NCBI RefSeq assembly: GCF_050948175.1
Contig: NC_135205.1
Coordinates: forward strand, 7,105,795 to 7,169,794
Direction: 5' to 3'
DNA length: 64,000 bases
Source: Xylocopa sonorina
Taxonomy: Eukaryota; Arthropoda; Insecta; Hymenoptera; Apidae
Shown here piece after piece: positions 36,163-48,480 of this stretch (positions are counted from its first letter, which is position 1; each line of letters opens with the position of its first letter). The translations under genes and the position numbers were made by a program. A model generated the notes under the pieces. The model did no database searches. It had not been told where the DNA came from and worked only from the letters and a program-made list of their open reading frames with translations.

Positions 36163-39100
36163 GCTCTCTCTTGTGCACGCGCACGGCGATCGGCGGCGAC
36201 CCGATCTTCACTTTAAGGCCGGTTAAAGGCGACTAAACTATTCGGCTTGTGCGCCTTCCATCTTCCGCGGGCATGCCCACCGCTACGGGACCGTGGTGCC
36301 AGGACCGTGCCACGCTGCGCAGTGCCCCACTCCTCCCAGATGTGTTCCAACGCCCGGGCTCTCTATACCACCTCTCCACTCTCCTCCTCCGCGTTCCGAT
36401 ATTTAGCTGCCGGGAATCGTACCCGCGAGATACAAGCGCCGCTACTTAAGGACACGCTAGGTGCCGGTCCGATCCCATTCTATCTTTCACGGCCGACCAT
36501 ACTATTCTGCTCGGAGTGTATCCGAGGTAGTGACTTACGCCTCGCTACTACCGAATAATAATTACCTACCTTATCGTCGCGTACGTACGCGGTTACGATT
36601 GATGTCTCGGTTGCGCGATAACGCTCAACGACGCGCGCCACAAATTCCAAGTTTCTTTCTAAGCGCCGCTTCTTCGTCATCGCCGCCGATGATGACGCCG
36701 CATCCCTCCCAGGGTACATGCGAGTTCGTTCGCCAAATTAATTGCTCGATTACACGATAAACCTTTCATTGTTCTCGACGATCGAATAGCGATCGTTCCG
36801 TTTACTCCACGCTCGCGTTAGCCAGGTAACGTTCTTTTCTATATCTACCACGTACCAGCTGCTCCGCTCGTGTAAGTAGTTGAGAGAATATGTTATGGTT
36901 TGATGTACACCGTCTCACATGAGTTTGCCATGGGAGAAATGTGGAGGCCACATGTGGAGCGAGCTTGTGGTTGGCAACCTGTCGGAACCTGTGCGGATTT
37001 AATACTACAACCACTCGTGTAATATCAAGGATACTATATACCGGAGACGCTCCCACAGTTATTATTCTTCGAGACGTACAGGGAAACGTACGGATAAATC
37101 TGACAACGTGGATCCTTTTTATTTTACGAGATACCCTTTCCCGTACTTTCATTCCATCGACGACGTTTAAAGTCCCCGGGGTACCCGAAAAGATCGCGTT
37201 TCTGTTATTTCGCCTACCACTCGATTGCTTGGTGTGTTTGCGCCTTTTAAACCGACCTTACATAACACCGCGGGGTTTATCGGAAAAATAACGTGCAAAC
37301 ACTGACTCGATAATGTCCCAAGTCGATGTTTCTTACATAAAGAGATCAAACAGGAAATCCCATTTCGAGTATTTGAAGACTGCACCACGAGGGCTGTGAA
37401 AGATTCCATGGTTAAGAATAACTTCGTAATACGAGACGCCTCGCGACGAGGAGGTTGTCGCAATGGGAACAGTTCTATTCGTAGTATTTATTATCAATTT
37501 CCCAGAATCTGTTTCCTCTCTCTCTTTCTCTCTCTCTGCAATTTACACATCTCGCGAAACAATGTCATTAGCGCGCACGTGAGCAACGTGTCTTTGCTCG
37601 AGGTACTTATTAACTTGAACAACTTTTGCGCTCGCTGTATTCAGGAAGGCTACTCGTAACGTTTGTAGCCCTTGACACACAATGTTGTGTAATTCGAAGT
37701 AACACGAAAAGCGGCGGCTAGCTGCGTCTTTCGTTACATCATTTACAGCATCAAGGTTTTAAGTTCGTGTGTTAGGATCGCATTAATTTCAAATTAGGTA
37801 GAGGACGTCGATAAACCAACTTTATCGATTTGTCCGATACTAAAGTGATCCGTGTTCGAATCGATGAAACGGTAGCAAATAGCCTATCCTACTAAAAATA
37901 TGTTAGCATGTACCTTAATTTATATCGCGATTATTCACTGTCGAAAGAAACTACTTGTTGATCCGTGCTTAACCCTAAACTATCACGCGTACACGTGAAT
38001 CTTGTTTATATGCTGAAAATATGATACGATTTACTGAAAAAATCTACTGTACGGCTGGGACCGCTGATGCCTAATCTATCTAATCTCTTTAGTTGGATAA
38101 AAAAGTGTACATCAAATAAGTTTGATAAAATTCTGACCCTACCTATAATGTAAATAACCATGAAAACCATATAGATTTTGATATATAAAAATTAGTAACT
38201 AAATACCTCGCATTGATGATATTTCGAACTACATCAAGCAACATTATTCATTGAATATTTGAACAAATTCGATATTAATGCGCGTTCCAAGAATTTTCGC
38301 GAATCGACCTGTTCGAAATTCGAAACGATCAATGAAAATTTAGCGCCGGGGCGCCAGGACCGTACGTGACTGTACTGAATTTGTTCGCGTGGGGGCCGCG
38401 CCCGCCCGATTCTCGTTGCCATAATGTTGCACATATTGCAGAAATTACATGGTTCTGTTTACAGGAAACTCGATCGTACTTGTGCACGGTGCTAATCGAT
38501 ACCACCCGACAAATTCGAGCGTTTGTCGAGGTGTACTTCGAGAGATTTTCAGCGTGGAACCATTTATTCCGAACTACTTCTAAGTCGCGCAGTATTGAGC
38601 GCTGCGGTAAGCGCGTCATCGACGTCTTAGTAATAGGCGCGAGTAGCTCGCGAGCAAGTCTCACAGAACAATATCTTGTTCTAAACGAATTATGTTAGCG
38701 CACAATATTCATTGCAGTATAATGCAAATACATTCGATGCGATCGTTCTACGTTTTCCGCGACGAATTTAATTATAAAGGAAATTTTGTGGACGCGTGTT
38801 TGTTTCATTTGCGTTAGATTTCCTTTCTTGACACACTCGTAATCTTTAAAAGGTTAGATATGTATATACATGAAAGATGTTCATTAGCGTTCAAAATTTT
38901 TTCTTCAATGACCTAGCACCCAAACACAAAATACTTTTATCGCGTGTTGGTTACTTATGCATAGATATTAGAGCCTAGAAAGAAAAACCAGCTATCCCTC
39001 GCGTCCCATTATTAGTTCTCTGGGCGAAAAAAAAGGGACCAAAGCAAAGACTGATAAGCAGCTGGAGGTCAGATAACAAATTTAAACATTTCTTTGACGA

Positions 39101-39177
39101 TCGTCTTCTTCCAGATCGTGTCTTCGGCTCTTCTTCTATCGCCGTGGCTCACCGTACACGGTATTGTAAAAACTCAC

Positions 39178-39480
39178 CCTCGTTAAACTGGTATTCGAGG
39201 ATAGCTTAAAAACGTTATCGATCGCGGTAAAAAGCGCGGCGTCGGGACCAACGGTTCGAATTGAAATCGATAAAAATCGATACGTAAACATATGTAGCCA
39301 TATAGATCGTGGCGCGCTACGGTCGAAGTAAACGAATTACGCGCCGCTATTTGAAACTCGTGATCGCGATGGATTTAAAACAGCATTTTGTTTAGATTGG
39401 TCCTGTCGATGAGAAAACGCGGCAACGAAGCAGATCATCTCTGACAGTTCACACTCGACTGGTTCGTACGGAAGCATCGC
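39178..39480 (-). other. Candidate Myc 5' untranslated exon (3' edge only)
   Basis: GAGG|GTGAGTTTT on the minus strand is the best consensus donor I saw upstream of Myc exon 2, 7.3 kb away. The exon's 5' edge is a guess. Rival donors are near 36556 (AAG|GTAGGT) and 39707 (AT|GTAAGT). A transcript is needed to choose. Confidence 0.15.
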
Positions 39481-40229
39481 GGCATTCGGTCTCCAAAGTC
39501 GGTCTGAAACTCGATAACTTTGAAGATCGATCCGGTTTCAGCGGCAGCGAAATCATTCGCCCTCGGAAATCAATGGACAGCTAATCTCGCAGGAATCGGC
39601 AACTATTAGAAACAAACGCGTCGCGGTTTTATACACGCGATCCACGTGCTCCGATTCATTGTTCAACTGTTTATAGCTTAACAAAGACGCTGGTTAACCA
39701 ACGAAACTTACATATTCTGGATATTAACATTCTTCCAATATTTTATGTTGAATACAGTGGATGTCAGTCCGATGTTCGTGACAAAGGGAGAGGGACTTAA
39801 AACATAATAGAATCACGTGAACAGTTAGGTCGTGTTTTGAAAACATTCTCGTGTTCTGAAAACTAATGGGACGACAATGCGGAATTTCGCAGGGGCATCT
39901 CCAACGATCTATATACAATGGTTTCAAATATTTTAGCACCATGCTTTCCATTCATCCCCTTTGCGAAAGGTGACGTTTTCCATTTGTCATCGAAAACGTA
40001 TACTCCTCTCTGCTCTCGCAAATTTCTCTTATTTTTCTTATTGGTCCGATGGATATGAATAAGGAGAAAGAAGACTGTACGATCGCATAGGTTCGATTTT
40101 TGATCCCAACGAGGAAGGAACACCGGTCTTCGTCGGAATTGGTTCGTCCGTTGATACGTATATCGTGGCGTCTACTTATCGGTCGATTCGATACCGTCCG
40201 TGCACGGGGAGATTCCGATTCCATTCCAT

Positions 40230-40830
40230 TCATTAAACCGCGCTCGCTGCGAGTGCACTGACTGACAGCAATAAGCATCCTCGGGTACGGCGCGGGACGG
40301 AAGATAGTGAAAGGCAGAGGCGGCGACGGCGGCAGCAGCACCAGAGGAGGAGAAGCCCTCGCGAGCATAGTGGGAGCCAGCGCTGGTGGTGGTCGCATGC
40401 GCGCCTCCACACCCTCCTTCCTCTCTTTTCCTCTTTCATCGCGTCTGATCGTCGGCGTTCCTTCGTCCACCATGCCACCACCGTCCCTCGCTTTTTCCAC
40501 TGATCGCGCGAGCGGCCTCTTTCCATCTCTCCTGCCTTCCTTCGCACCTCTTCTTTCCGCCATTCCCGTGTGAATAACCGAGTGGCGGATGACCGCGCGC
40601 AAGCAAGGTCAACCAGCGTCTGCTCCCACCCGGAGCCGAGATTTGCCAACGCTGACGTCATTGGATACGTCGATTCACCGGACGCGGATCTTACGCGAAT
40701 TTCTGCAATCGCGTAACCTTTGATTCACCGTCCGCACCCGGGACACCGCGGATGCAAGCTGACGCGACGCGGCCATCGAGTGCACGCGAACTCCCTTCCT
40801 TATTCTTTCGACCGTGTAGTTCATGTTCAA
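40230..40830 (-). promoter_or_regulatory. GC-rich block with CCAAT-CRE composite; candidate Myc promoter
   Basis: The stretch is GC- and CpG-rich compared with both flanks. On the minus strand it contains CCAATGACGTCA (40664-40653), a CCAAT box fused to a full CRE, a common proximal-promoter arrangement. Downstream on that strand, AT-poor purine-rich sequence follows. Open frames here (39952-40661) are Arg/Pro-rich and unrecognised. The distance to Myc exon 2 is about 8.8 kb. Assignment to Myc is inferred from position and strand only. Confidence 0.25.
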
Positions 40831-43800
40831 CGTCGTTTTATCATTTTCCCGTAATCAACGTAATTAGGGTACGAAAGGGTAGCCAGGCTCTACCCGGGGA
40901 TTTCCGTCCTCACGTTTGACAACGATGAAATTTCGTTGCCACCGCGCTAGCAGTGGGAATTCGCTTACTTTCTGTTCGAGTGTCTTTTCAATTGTTCCGC
41001 TAACGAGCAGCCAAAATACGAAGGGACGAGGCAACCCTTAAATCGTCTAACCGCTCTCCCTACGAGTTCGCCTCTTGACGAACCTTTTGGCTGCTCCTCC
41101 GAAAATTCTGCTAGCTGTCCCTCCCCTTTGAAGACTCCGTTTGTCCAAACAGCCGAATTAATTGAAAACTTTCTGTTAATTGACTATAAAAGGATCCTCA
41201 CCCAATTGGATAGAAGATTGTGCTCTATAAAACCGTTGTAGAGCAAACTAGGCATACCAGGTACGCTAATAAGTTTAACAACTTTTACCTATGCGTAGCT
41301 TTAGAAGGTAGGTTGATTTATTAACAGAGAATAGGTGGTCCTTCGAGGAATTACCTCGTAGGTTTGTCCCCTGAACTATTCAAACAGGCCAAACGCAGAA
41401 AGCATTTAGCCGGTGAACCGTGAATTTTTTTCAGTGAGTTCCTGCCTGCCGCAGGTAGGTATGTACCTTTCCTCGATACCTAACGGTACAAGGCACTAAG
41501 GAGCAACCGCCGTAAATCCCTTTACTACCTTTGGATTAGATGGTACCGTTTGCAGTGCTGCCAACAAGAAGGTAGTCAGACTGGTCGAACCTTACTCGTT
41601 AGTAGGTGTCCAACGTAAACTCGGAGGTGCAATTTTCGCTTAAACGAACGAACGGTAACACCTCCCTCGTTCATAGAAATTGCCGACCCATTCAAACCGA
41701 ACGTTCTCGCTGCCTATTTTTCCACTCGAGGCGCGTTCCTGTTGATTTTCTGTATTTTTAAATTTATAACAGCCAGCCCAACAATGAAGGCTTCTCAATG
41801 ACACGAGATAAGTGGTTGGCTGTTAATCAGACCGTGTGTATTTTATATTTAAGACTAGAGATTAGACTCTCCTTTGTACGAAAATTCGTATCTGCCATCC
41901 GATAGTACGTTTCTGTATCTTTTTTTCTTCGATTCTTCATCTACATGAAAAGTTGTGAAAAACGGCAAGCAGGAGACCGAGGTACGAAACATTGGAATCT
42001 TTGCTTCTTTTATGAAATCAAGTTTTTCAGTCACGCTCAAACGCTCGAACGTTGGATACAATGCAGATGGTCGGTCTCGATGATTTGCAATATTGCGAGC
42101 GTCTGTCGAGGATGTCAGGTATCAGCAACAAAGTATTTTGCCGTCGAGAGTACAAAAAAGAACGGATGAAAGTGGAACGTAACGAAGGAAAAGGATCGAT
42201 ACCAACAGTACGAGAAGATACTTTGTGAAAAGAATAAAGCCAGAGTGACGGGGAATAATTTTTTTCCCTCGGCGCATGATTGATGATACTGTACCTTGAT
42301 TTTTCAATGTTTAATTTAAACACTTCTCTCGGCACTTCACTCGGATGCATTGCGAGCGATCGATATTCTAATGAAGAATAAAAATTGCTCGATATCTCGA
42401 GCTTCTCGACGACGCAATAAGTACGAGAAGAACTTGTTTGTTTTACTAACACGGTATGGAATTTCGTAATTTTTCCCTCCTTCCAAAGATACAAAGTTTG
42501 CAAAGCAATATTTTCGCATCGAAATTCGAGCGCTTTACACGCTGTTGGTATTATGACACACCCAATGCGATCTAAAGAATGCACGTGTCGAGAAGTTCTG
42601 CGAAAAAGAGGAATCGCTTCTAATCATGGCGCTTATCACCGTGATATAAGAGTTTGTTCGAAAACAGAGTTCCAAGGCAATTTCAGCCACTCCGTTAGTC
42701 AAAACACTGTTACTCATTTTCTGGTATTTGTCACCGATTAAAGTTCAATAATATTTTTAATATCGTTAGATAAAGATTGCAAATTGTATATTAGACTACT
42801 AGAGAAAAACGTAATTCCACGTACTTGCGCACATACTGTTTGCCAAACAAAATTCTCTGCAATTTCTGTAAGCGATGCATCTAGGATATTTAAAAAAGGG
42901 AACTTAAACGATAAGGTAACGGTCATAATCTCAATAGGAAACCAGCACGCATAGAAGGTTACCTCGATAACGGTGTTAACGCCTTTTAGTTAAACTTCGA
43001 AACTAAGCGGAACCGTCCGATTTATATCTCTTCTGAGAACTTACTCTCGTATCTTTCGGTAACCGTCGATTTGTTTAGTACGCTCTACAGGAACGCGTGT
43101 TTGTTCTAGATGAGGACGAAAGTGCGTTCCGTTGGGCGCCACTGATAAATTTAGACACTCTTATTTCGAATCCAGTCGGATCGAACGTGAAATCGAACTA
43201 CCGTCTTTCTTTGAATCCTATCTTTCCGCGACGTTCGTTATCATTTTTGGGGAAGGTACCAGCTTTCGCTCGAGGGTGCGTTTGATTTCGAAAAGCAGAT
43301 ACGGAAAGGTTTTGCGCGCGCAGCCGATCCATTGGGCGCGTAAAAACGAAGCTGCAGTATCGGCTGCGACAAGTGTTCTCACTTAAGAACGGTTTGAAGA
43401 AAGGAACCAGAGGCAAACGCATCGGAATGGGCCACCATAAAATGTTCAGCTACACCCCAGAGTGTCACGTTTGGAACACGTCATACATTTCAGCTCGGCG
43501 AGAGAGGGACGAAAACGACAGAGGCAACCGACGAAAAATCGTCCACCAAAGAGAGAAGCACGGGTGGGGACAGATTTTTTTCAAAGTTGCGACCACATGT
43601 CGCGTCGTAAATCTCGAGATAATCGTTCCTCGGTCCATTGAGAATCGATGACGCTCCTCTGGTTCGTTTCATCAGGTAGAGACGGTTCTCGGCTGCAAGG
43701 TTACTGTCGCAGGCATCCGAGGGAATACCGAGAAAAAGGGTCTCAGAGTTTCGCAACCTCTCGGCTCCGGAAACAAGGTTCACGGAGAGCTCGGATAGGA

Positions 43801-44517
43801 ACAGTACCGGCTTCCCTATAGACGATCGATTCTTTTTTCATCTCCCGTGAGAATACCGGATAATTAGCCCTTTTCGTGAGAGGAAACTGATTTATCGCGT
43901 TCGTATCGCGCTTTTACACAGTAGATAAATTTCTCCTCCCACACGGACGCGTAGCTAAACGAAACCTCTTGCAATAATCGCGTGATTGTTTATCGGTAAT
44001 TATCGATAATCTCGAGATCGTCTCGCGTAGAGTAACATTCCATTTATTGGTTGCCGGTTTCCGAGAAGAAGGGTTGCCAAATTCCACCGGCGATTCTCGG
44101 TCCTGGGAAAAGGGAACTCGTACGCGCGTTCACAGAAATATCTTTTTTCCCTCCGCTTTGACTATTTACCTTAGCCGCTTTTTATCGGTAGACACCAGGT
44201 AATACGCGATACGCTGTACGCCAGGTAGTCCGACGATAAGGTAATTAAACATTTCGTAGGAATTTCGTGGGTGCTTGACACCTATCTCGGCCCGCGAGCC
44301 GAGGCCCTGTGTCGAGATTGTAGATTACGTTAGCACCACGAGATTCCTCCGCACTTGCGGGACAATAAATCCGTGAAGTCTGCGAACGTTTGATAACGGA
44401 TAGATAAAGAACAATTGCTGTACAACTATATCTCTTCTGCTCTGTCACACTTTCGACAGCGCTTTGATCGTAATACTTATGTAACTATCGTAGTTCCCTA
44501 ACTCCAACCACGAGGAA

Positions 44518-44568
44518 ACGATTATTTCTACGTACATCTTAGTTAGTACGATTATTTCTACGTACATC
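44518..44568. repeat. 21-bp direct repeat, two copies 30 bp apart
   Basis: Identical 21-mers at 44518-44538 and 44548-44568, beginning ACGATTATTT and ending CGTACATC, with a 9-bp spacer. Confidence 0.85.
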
Positions 44569-45270
44569 GACGCTAATAAACCAGCATCATGCTCTCGATT
44601 ACTATCTCTCCTTTTTTCTCTTCTCCACCCGCGGGACTATCAAGGATACTCTAGGAACCACTTAGTTTATTACAGAACGCACAGAAGTAGGATGGTGCCA
44701 CTTTGCTTCTCCTGAGCTAACCTTCCTCCTTCTTGCCCTATTAAACCATAAATTGCTTTGAAGCCCAGCGTGGGTAAGGTTTCTTCCACTCACGTTTTTT
44801 TCCAGATCCTTCGAGAAAGGGGACACACGACACCGAGAGAAAAAGCCATGCGTACCGAGGGTGGTCGGGGGCGTAGCGATCCCGTTCGTACGAGAAATTG
44901 TCCTTTCGTGACGTTCCCATAAATATCGCTGAAATAATCATGGAGAATAAACACGCGTTCGCTCGCACCGCCGTGACACCATTTATTATCCCTAAGTTCG
45001 GATTAGGTCGAACGGTGGCGAAGACGAAACTCGACTTTCATCCCGTTTTCGAACTTTCTTGGAAACACCCCGCTGCGACGGCCAACAGTGAAAGTTCCTC
45101 CGTTACGCTCCACCCGATTTTACGTAACAGGCGCCATCACTCTTCGTTGCGACAACCTTCGACTTTCGAAGGGTGCTTTACGTGTCATAATATATCGCTT
45201 ACTCTTTTTCCCTCCTTCGTTAAATCCAACTTTTCAACTACTTTTTACACTTGCGTATTTTCAGATAAGA

Positions 45271-45282
45271 TGCGCGTGCGCA
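45271..45282. promoter_or_regulatory. NRF1/ewg-type palindrome identical to the TRIT1 site
   Basis: TGCGCGTGCGCA, the same 12-mer as upstream of TRIT1. It lies in AT-rich sequence without a recognised gene on either side. Confidence 0.25.
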
Positions 45283-46777
45283 ATAATCGAATTAAGTAGA
45301 GATGTCGGAGAAATTTTAATCCCGATAAGCTTATCACAGAACCCAGTTGAAAGTAATACACGTGCGATTAACATCAAATATTGATACATTAAGAATTTCG
45401 AGCAATCTGAATGAAAAGAAAAAGAATAATCGTATACGCGCGCTAACAAGGAAGAATGACGAAAGTAACGTTATCTGAATTGTCATCAAGTGTAATTAGT
45501 ACACGTCAATCACATACGAGTTACGTGGACAAAAAGCATGAAATGGAAGAAAACCGACAGGGAAGAGGCGATGAACGTGTGCTTTATAGGCTTGTCGATT
45601 TGAACTGTTGAAATTAGCCCGGTACACGCCATCGATAGCGGAAATCATAATTCGCCTGCAAGGACCTGCAAGGTGACTCTTTCTTCGAGCAGAAACAGGG
45701 GAAAGCTTAAAAAGGCTTTGGCTAGGCAGTAATTAGGCGTCTTTATTAATTAGCCAATTAAGTCGGCAGCAATCTTGATCCCCGGCGCATCCTGTCGTGC
45801 TTCGTTAAAGGTCGTGATGCGCGCCAGCGAAACTGAACGCAGGGAATACGGTGGCTGAAGAAAACGAGGGTGAAGGTACACGAGCTGGAACCCTCGTTGG
45901 AGAAGTTAACGCGTAACATTTATACGTGTACCTTCCGCATTGGAACTCGCGGCGGTGTATACCCGCCGGAAGTGGCGGGTTTGCGGAGGATCGTCGACGG
46001 AATCGCCGATTGAATATTAATTCGATCCGTTCGCTTTCGTCCTTTCGCCCCTCCTCTTTCTCTTTTTAAAGAAACCACCGCGTTCTTTTACAGGCTCGAA
46101 AAAAACTGGAGTGTGACAAAAGAAAGCTAACACTTTCTATAGTTTAGCTTTCCGACGTTTTCGTACGTTTACGTAGCGTTTGCGCGCGTATTTGCGAATG
46201 CAATTTCACCGATAATAACAATCGATACCGGCCGCTCTGTACGTGCTGTCGGTTGCGTGCTTTTATCGCTCTCGAATTTAATTATGTGCCGCGTTCGGTG
46301 GGCATGGAAGAAAAAAATTACACGTTCCCTCGTACCGCTTCCTGTTACTTTTTTATTTTACTCACAGATGGATTTAAATCGTGCCATTTGTATCTGGTCA
46401 GTTGGAGACGTCTTCCTCTGCGGTTCATTTTCGCCTTTTCTTTTCGAGTTATCGTTCTCCTCTGTTCTTTTCTAGAGCTGCCATTAATTACTGTTGCACC
46501 ATGGTGAATTCGATCAATCCAAAATCGTGCACGATTATCCGAAAGCTTTTCATCGTTCGTTCGCATAATCCTCGACAGACGCACACGGCACGTTGCCCTC
46601 GGCACCCCCCAAAACGAGGGCCATGGCGGGCCCTCGCGGGACCCTCCGCTTTCCTCCAGCCCCATTCGCTGGGACCCCAATTCAATATCTATCCGGCGGC
46701 GGTCAACGCGAAAACGCATTTCAAGAAAGGTCCATTGGCATCATCCTCCTGTCTGCGCAGAATGCAGTTCCGGGGTG

Positions 46778-46804
46778 GGATGCGGCAGGGATGCGGCAGG
46801 GATG
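46778..46804. repeat. 11-bp tandem repeat (GGGATGCGGCA)
   Basis: About two and a half copies at the start of a long purine-rich stretch. Confidence 0.75.
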
Positions 46805-48120
46805 CAACAAGGGTGGCGGGCCGATGCGATGGGGTAAAGAAAGAAAGGACGGATCGGAGCGCGATATGAAAAAGGGAGAGAAAGGGGGAGGCAAAAGGGG
46901 AGAAAAGGGGTGAAACGGGGAGGAGAGGAGGAGAGGAACGGAGGAAGAGTGACAGAGGAAAGGGAGAGCCAGTTGTACGGGAGTACACAGGTGTCGGTCT
47001 AGACCTCTTTGTATTCCCCGTTGCGCGAACAATCGGTAAGAAAGGGACGCGAAGAAATAGAGAAAGAGGGGGAGGGTGAAAAACAAGAATCGAGGGACGA
47101 AAAAAGGAGGAAGAAAGGAGTTGCCGAGAAGGAGGTAGAGGGAAAGAGTGGCGTAATTCAGGCCAATGGGAAAAATGAGACGCGCGTTACGTTTGTAGAA
47201 TAAAACCAGTTCGAAATGAATTGTGCCATTATGGGGTCTCTGCGCTCGCGCGCAACCACTTCTACCGTTCATGCCGCGCTTGCAGCCCAGACCAGCGGGG
47301 TTCAACGAAAAAAAGGAAGAAGGCGCGCGTCCTCGGCACTGGTAAAAAAAAGATTCCAGAGGACTACCATTAGAATAATGGATAGATAGAACTATCGAAT
47401 ATAGGATATATCGTAGCGCGATTTCAAGTGAAATCATTAACCAAGCGGCAGCAAATAAAATTAGTCGTAACAATTCTACATTCCACATCGTAGTTTCACT
47501 TTCAACCGATCATTTATGCATTCTACCGGAGCGGTGCGCTTGCTCGAAAGAAAAACCAGTTTCAAATGCATATTACGTCCAAAATATGTAATACGCGGGA
47601 CTGCGCGTACGTGCGCGTGTGTACGAGCGCAGACATCCGCTTGCCTTAGCGCGCAACGGAGAATAAAGAATCAAGAATAAAGGATTGGGAATAATAAAAA
47701 AGAGAAGGGTAGGAGCGGAAGAAAAGAACGGTCTGGATCCGCGAGTCCTGCAAAAATACGTTACGGAAAATATGGATGCTCACTATATATCGTATTTTCC
47801 AATTTGAAAGTCTCACAAAACTCTGTTCGGTTTCAAATCTACACACGCGTATGCATACAGAGTACAGATGTACGCGTCTGTGTCGTAGGTCATTTCGATC
47901 CACCTCCGATATCGATGAAACAACCGCGTAGTCCAAAGGTTGCGATTAATTAACCTTTGAAAATAATGCATAGAATGACATTTAAAAGGTACGTTCGTTA
48001 AACAGACGATATTTCGAATCCCAACGAGATAGCCAGTTGGGACTATAAATTGTAGGACGGCCGGCAACCCTAGCTGCACGTATCGTACGTGAGTACGCGA
48101 CAGACGCATCGGTTTATTCA

Positions 48121-48480
48121 TCGATGCGTGACCACGTGGCGATGCAGCCGCGTTTTATATGCAATCACGCGACGCGACGCGACGCGTCGCGCTGCCGCGC
48201 CGAAAATAGAGAGGAACGGACGTAGAGGAACACGTGAAACATAAGAAAACGAGGACGATGAAGAAAGTGAGATCGGACCGGTGGTGGAGGAGGAGAAGAA
48301 GGAGGCGGATGATCGTCTCGTGTGGATTAAGCGAGTGGCGAACGCGTCCTCCGGAAGTTTCGGACGACTCGCACCGACGAGTCGCTAATCGAGTGGCAAA
48401 AAGGCTGCCGGGGTTCTTGACCCCTAACCTTCCACTGCGATTTCGCGGGCCCGATGCGCCTTTCAACTCTTAATCATTCA
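48121..48480. other. GC-rich island with (GCGAC)n array, CACGTG and TATA-like element
   Basis: CACGTG at 48133, TTTTATATGC near 48152-48161, a (GCGAC)n run at 48168-48190 and a 7-bp hairpin (48365-48371 with 48378-48384, CGACTCG/CGAGTCG). A 79-codon plus-strand frame (48234-48473) is Arg-rich and unrecognised. It looks like an orphan promoter or CpG-rich regulatory island. Confidence 0.3.
48168..48190. repeat. (GCGAC)n pentanucleotide array
   Basis: Three GCGAC/CGACG units running into CGCGTCGCG, which makes it partly self-complementary. The unit matches the array at 21136-21165. Confidence 0.75.

Larger units (their letters stand above)
31843..40200 (-). other. Upstream region of Myc, presumed intron 1 (no exon identified with certainty)
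   Basis: The acceptor right before the Myc start codon requires a noncoding exon upstream, at higher coordinates. Several donor-like sites exist on the minus strand; the best is GAGG|GTGAGTTTT with the exon edge at 39178. The stretch otherwise holds microsatellites, a T-arm-like hairpin at 35653-35673 and no recognisable coding sequence. Its true extent is unknown. Confidence 0.35.
40831..48120. other. Noncoding region, no recognised gene
   Basis: No exon of a known family was found. The largest open frames are 42027-42584 and 46721-47488 on the minus strand and 44898-45299 on the plus strand. They lack domains, and the 46721 frame is simply the complement of a purine-rich low-complexity tract at 46840-47160. 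A palindromic NRF1-type site lies at 45271-45282, a 21-bp direct repeat at 44518-44568 and an 11-bp tandem repeat near 46778-46804. Confidence 0.5.

Noticed and set aside
39952..40661. Arg/Pro-rich minus frames of 142-216 codons
   Set aside because: Located in a GC-rich block where stops are rare; composition is that of translated CpG-rich DNA.
42027..42584. 185-codon minus frame
   Set aside because: No family recognised, AT-rich surroundings, no matching splice sites; probably chance.
46721..47488. 255-codon minus-strand frame with hydrophobic, Phe/Leu/Pro-rich sequence resembling a membrane protein
   Set aside because: It is the complement of a purine-rich low-complexity tract, which always reads as F/L/P/S-rich. 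No conserved motif.
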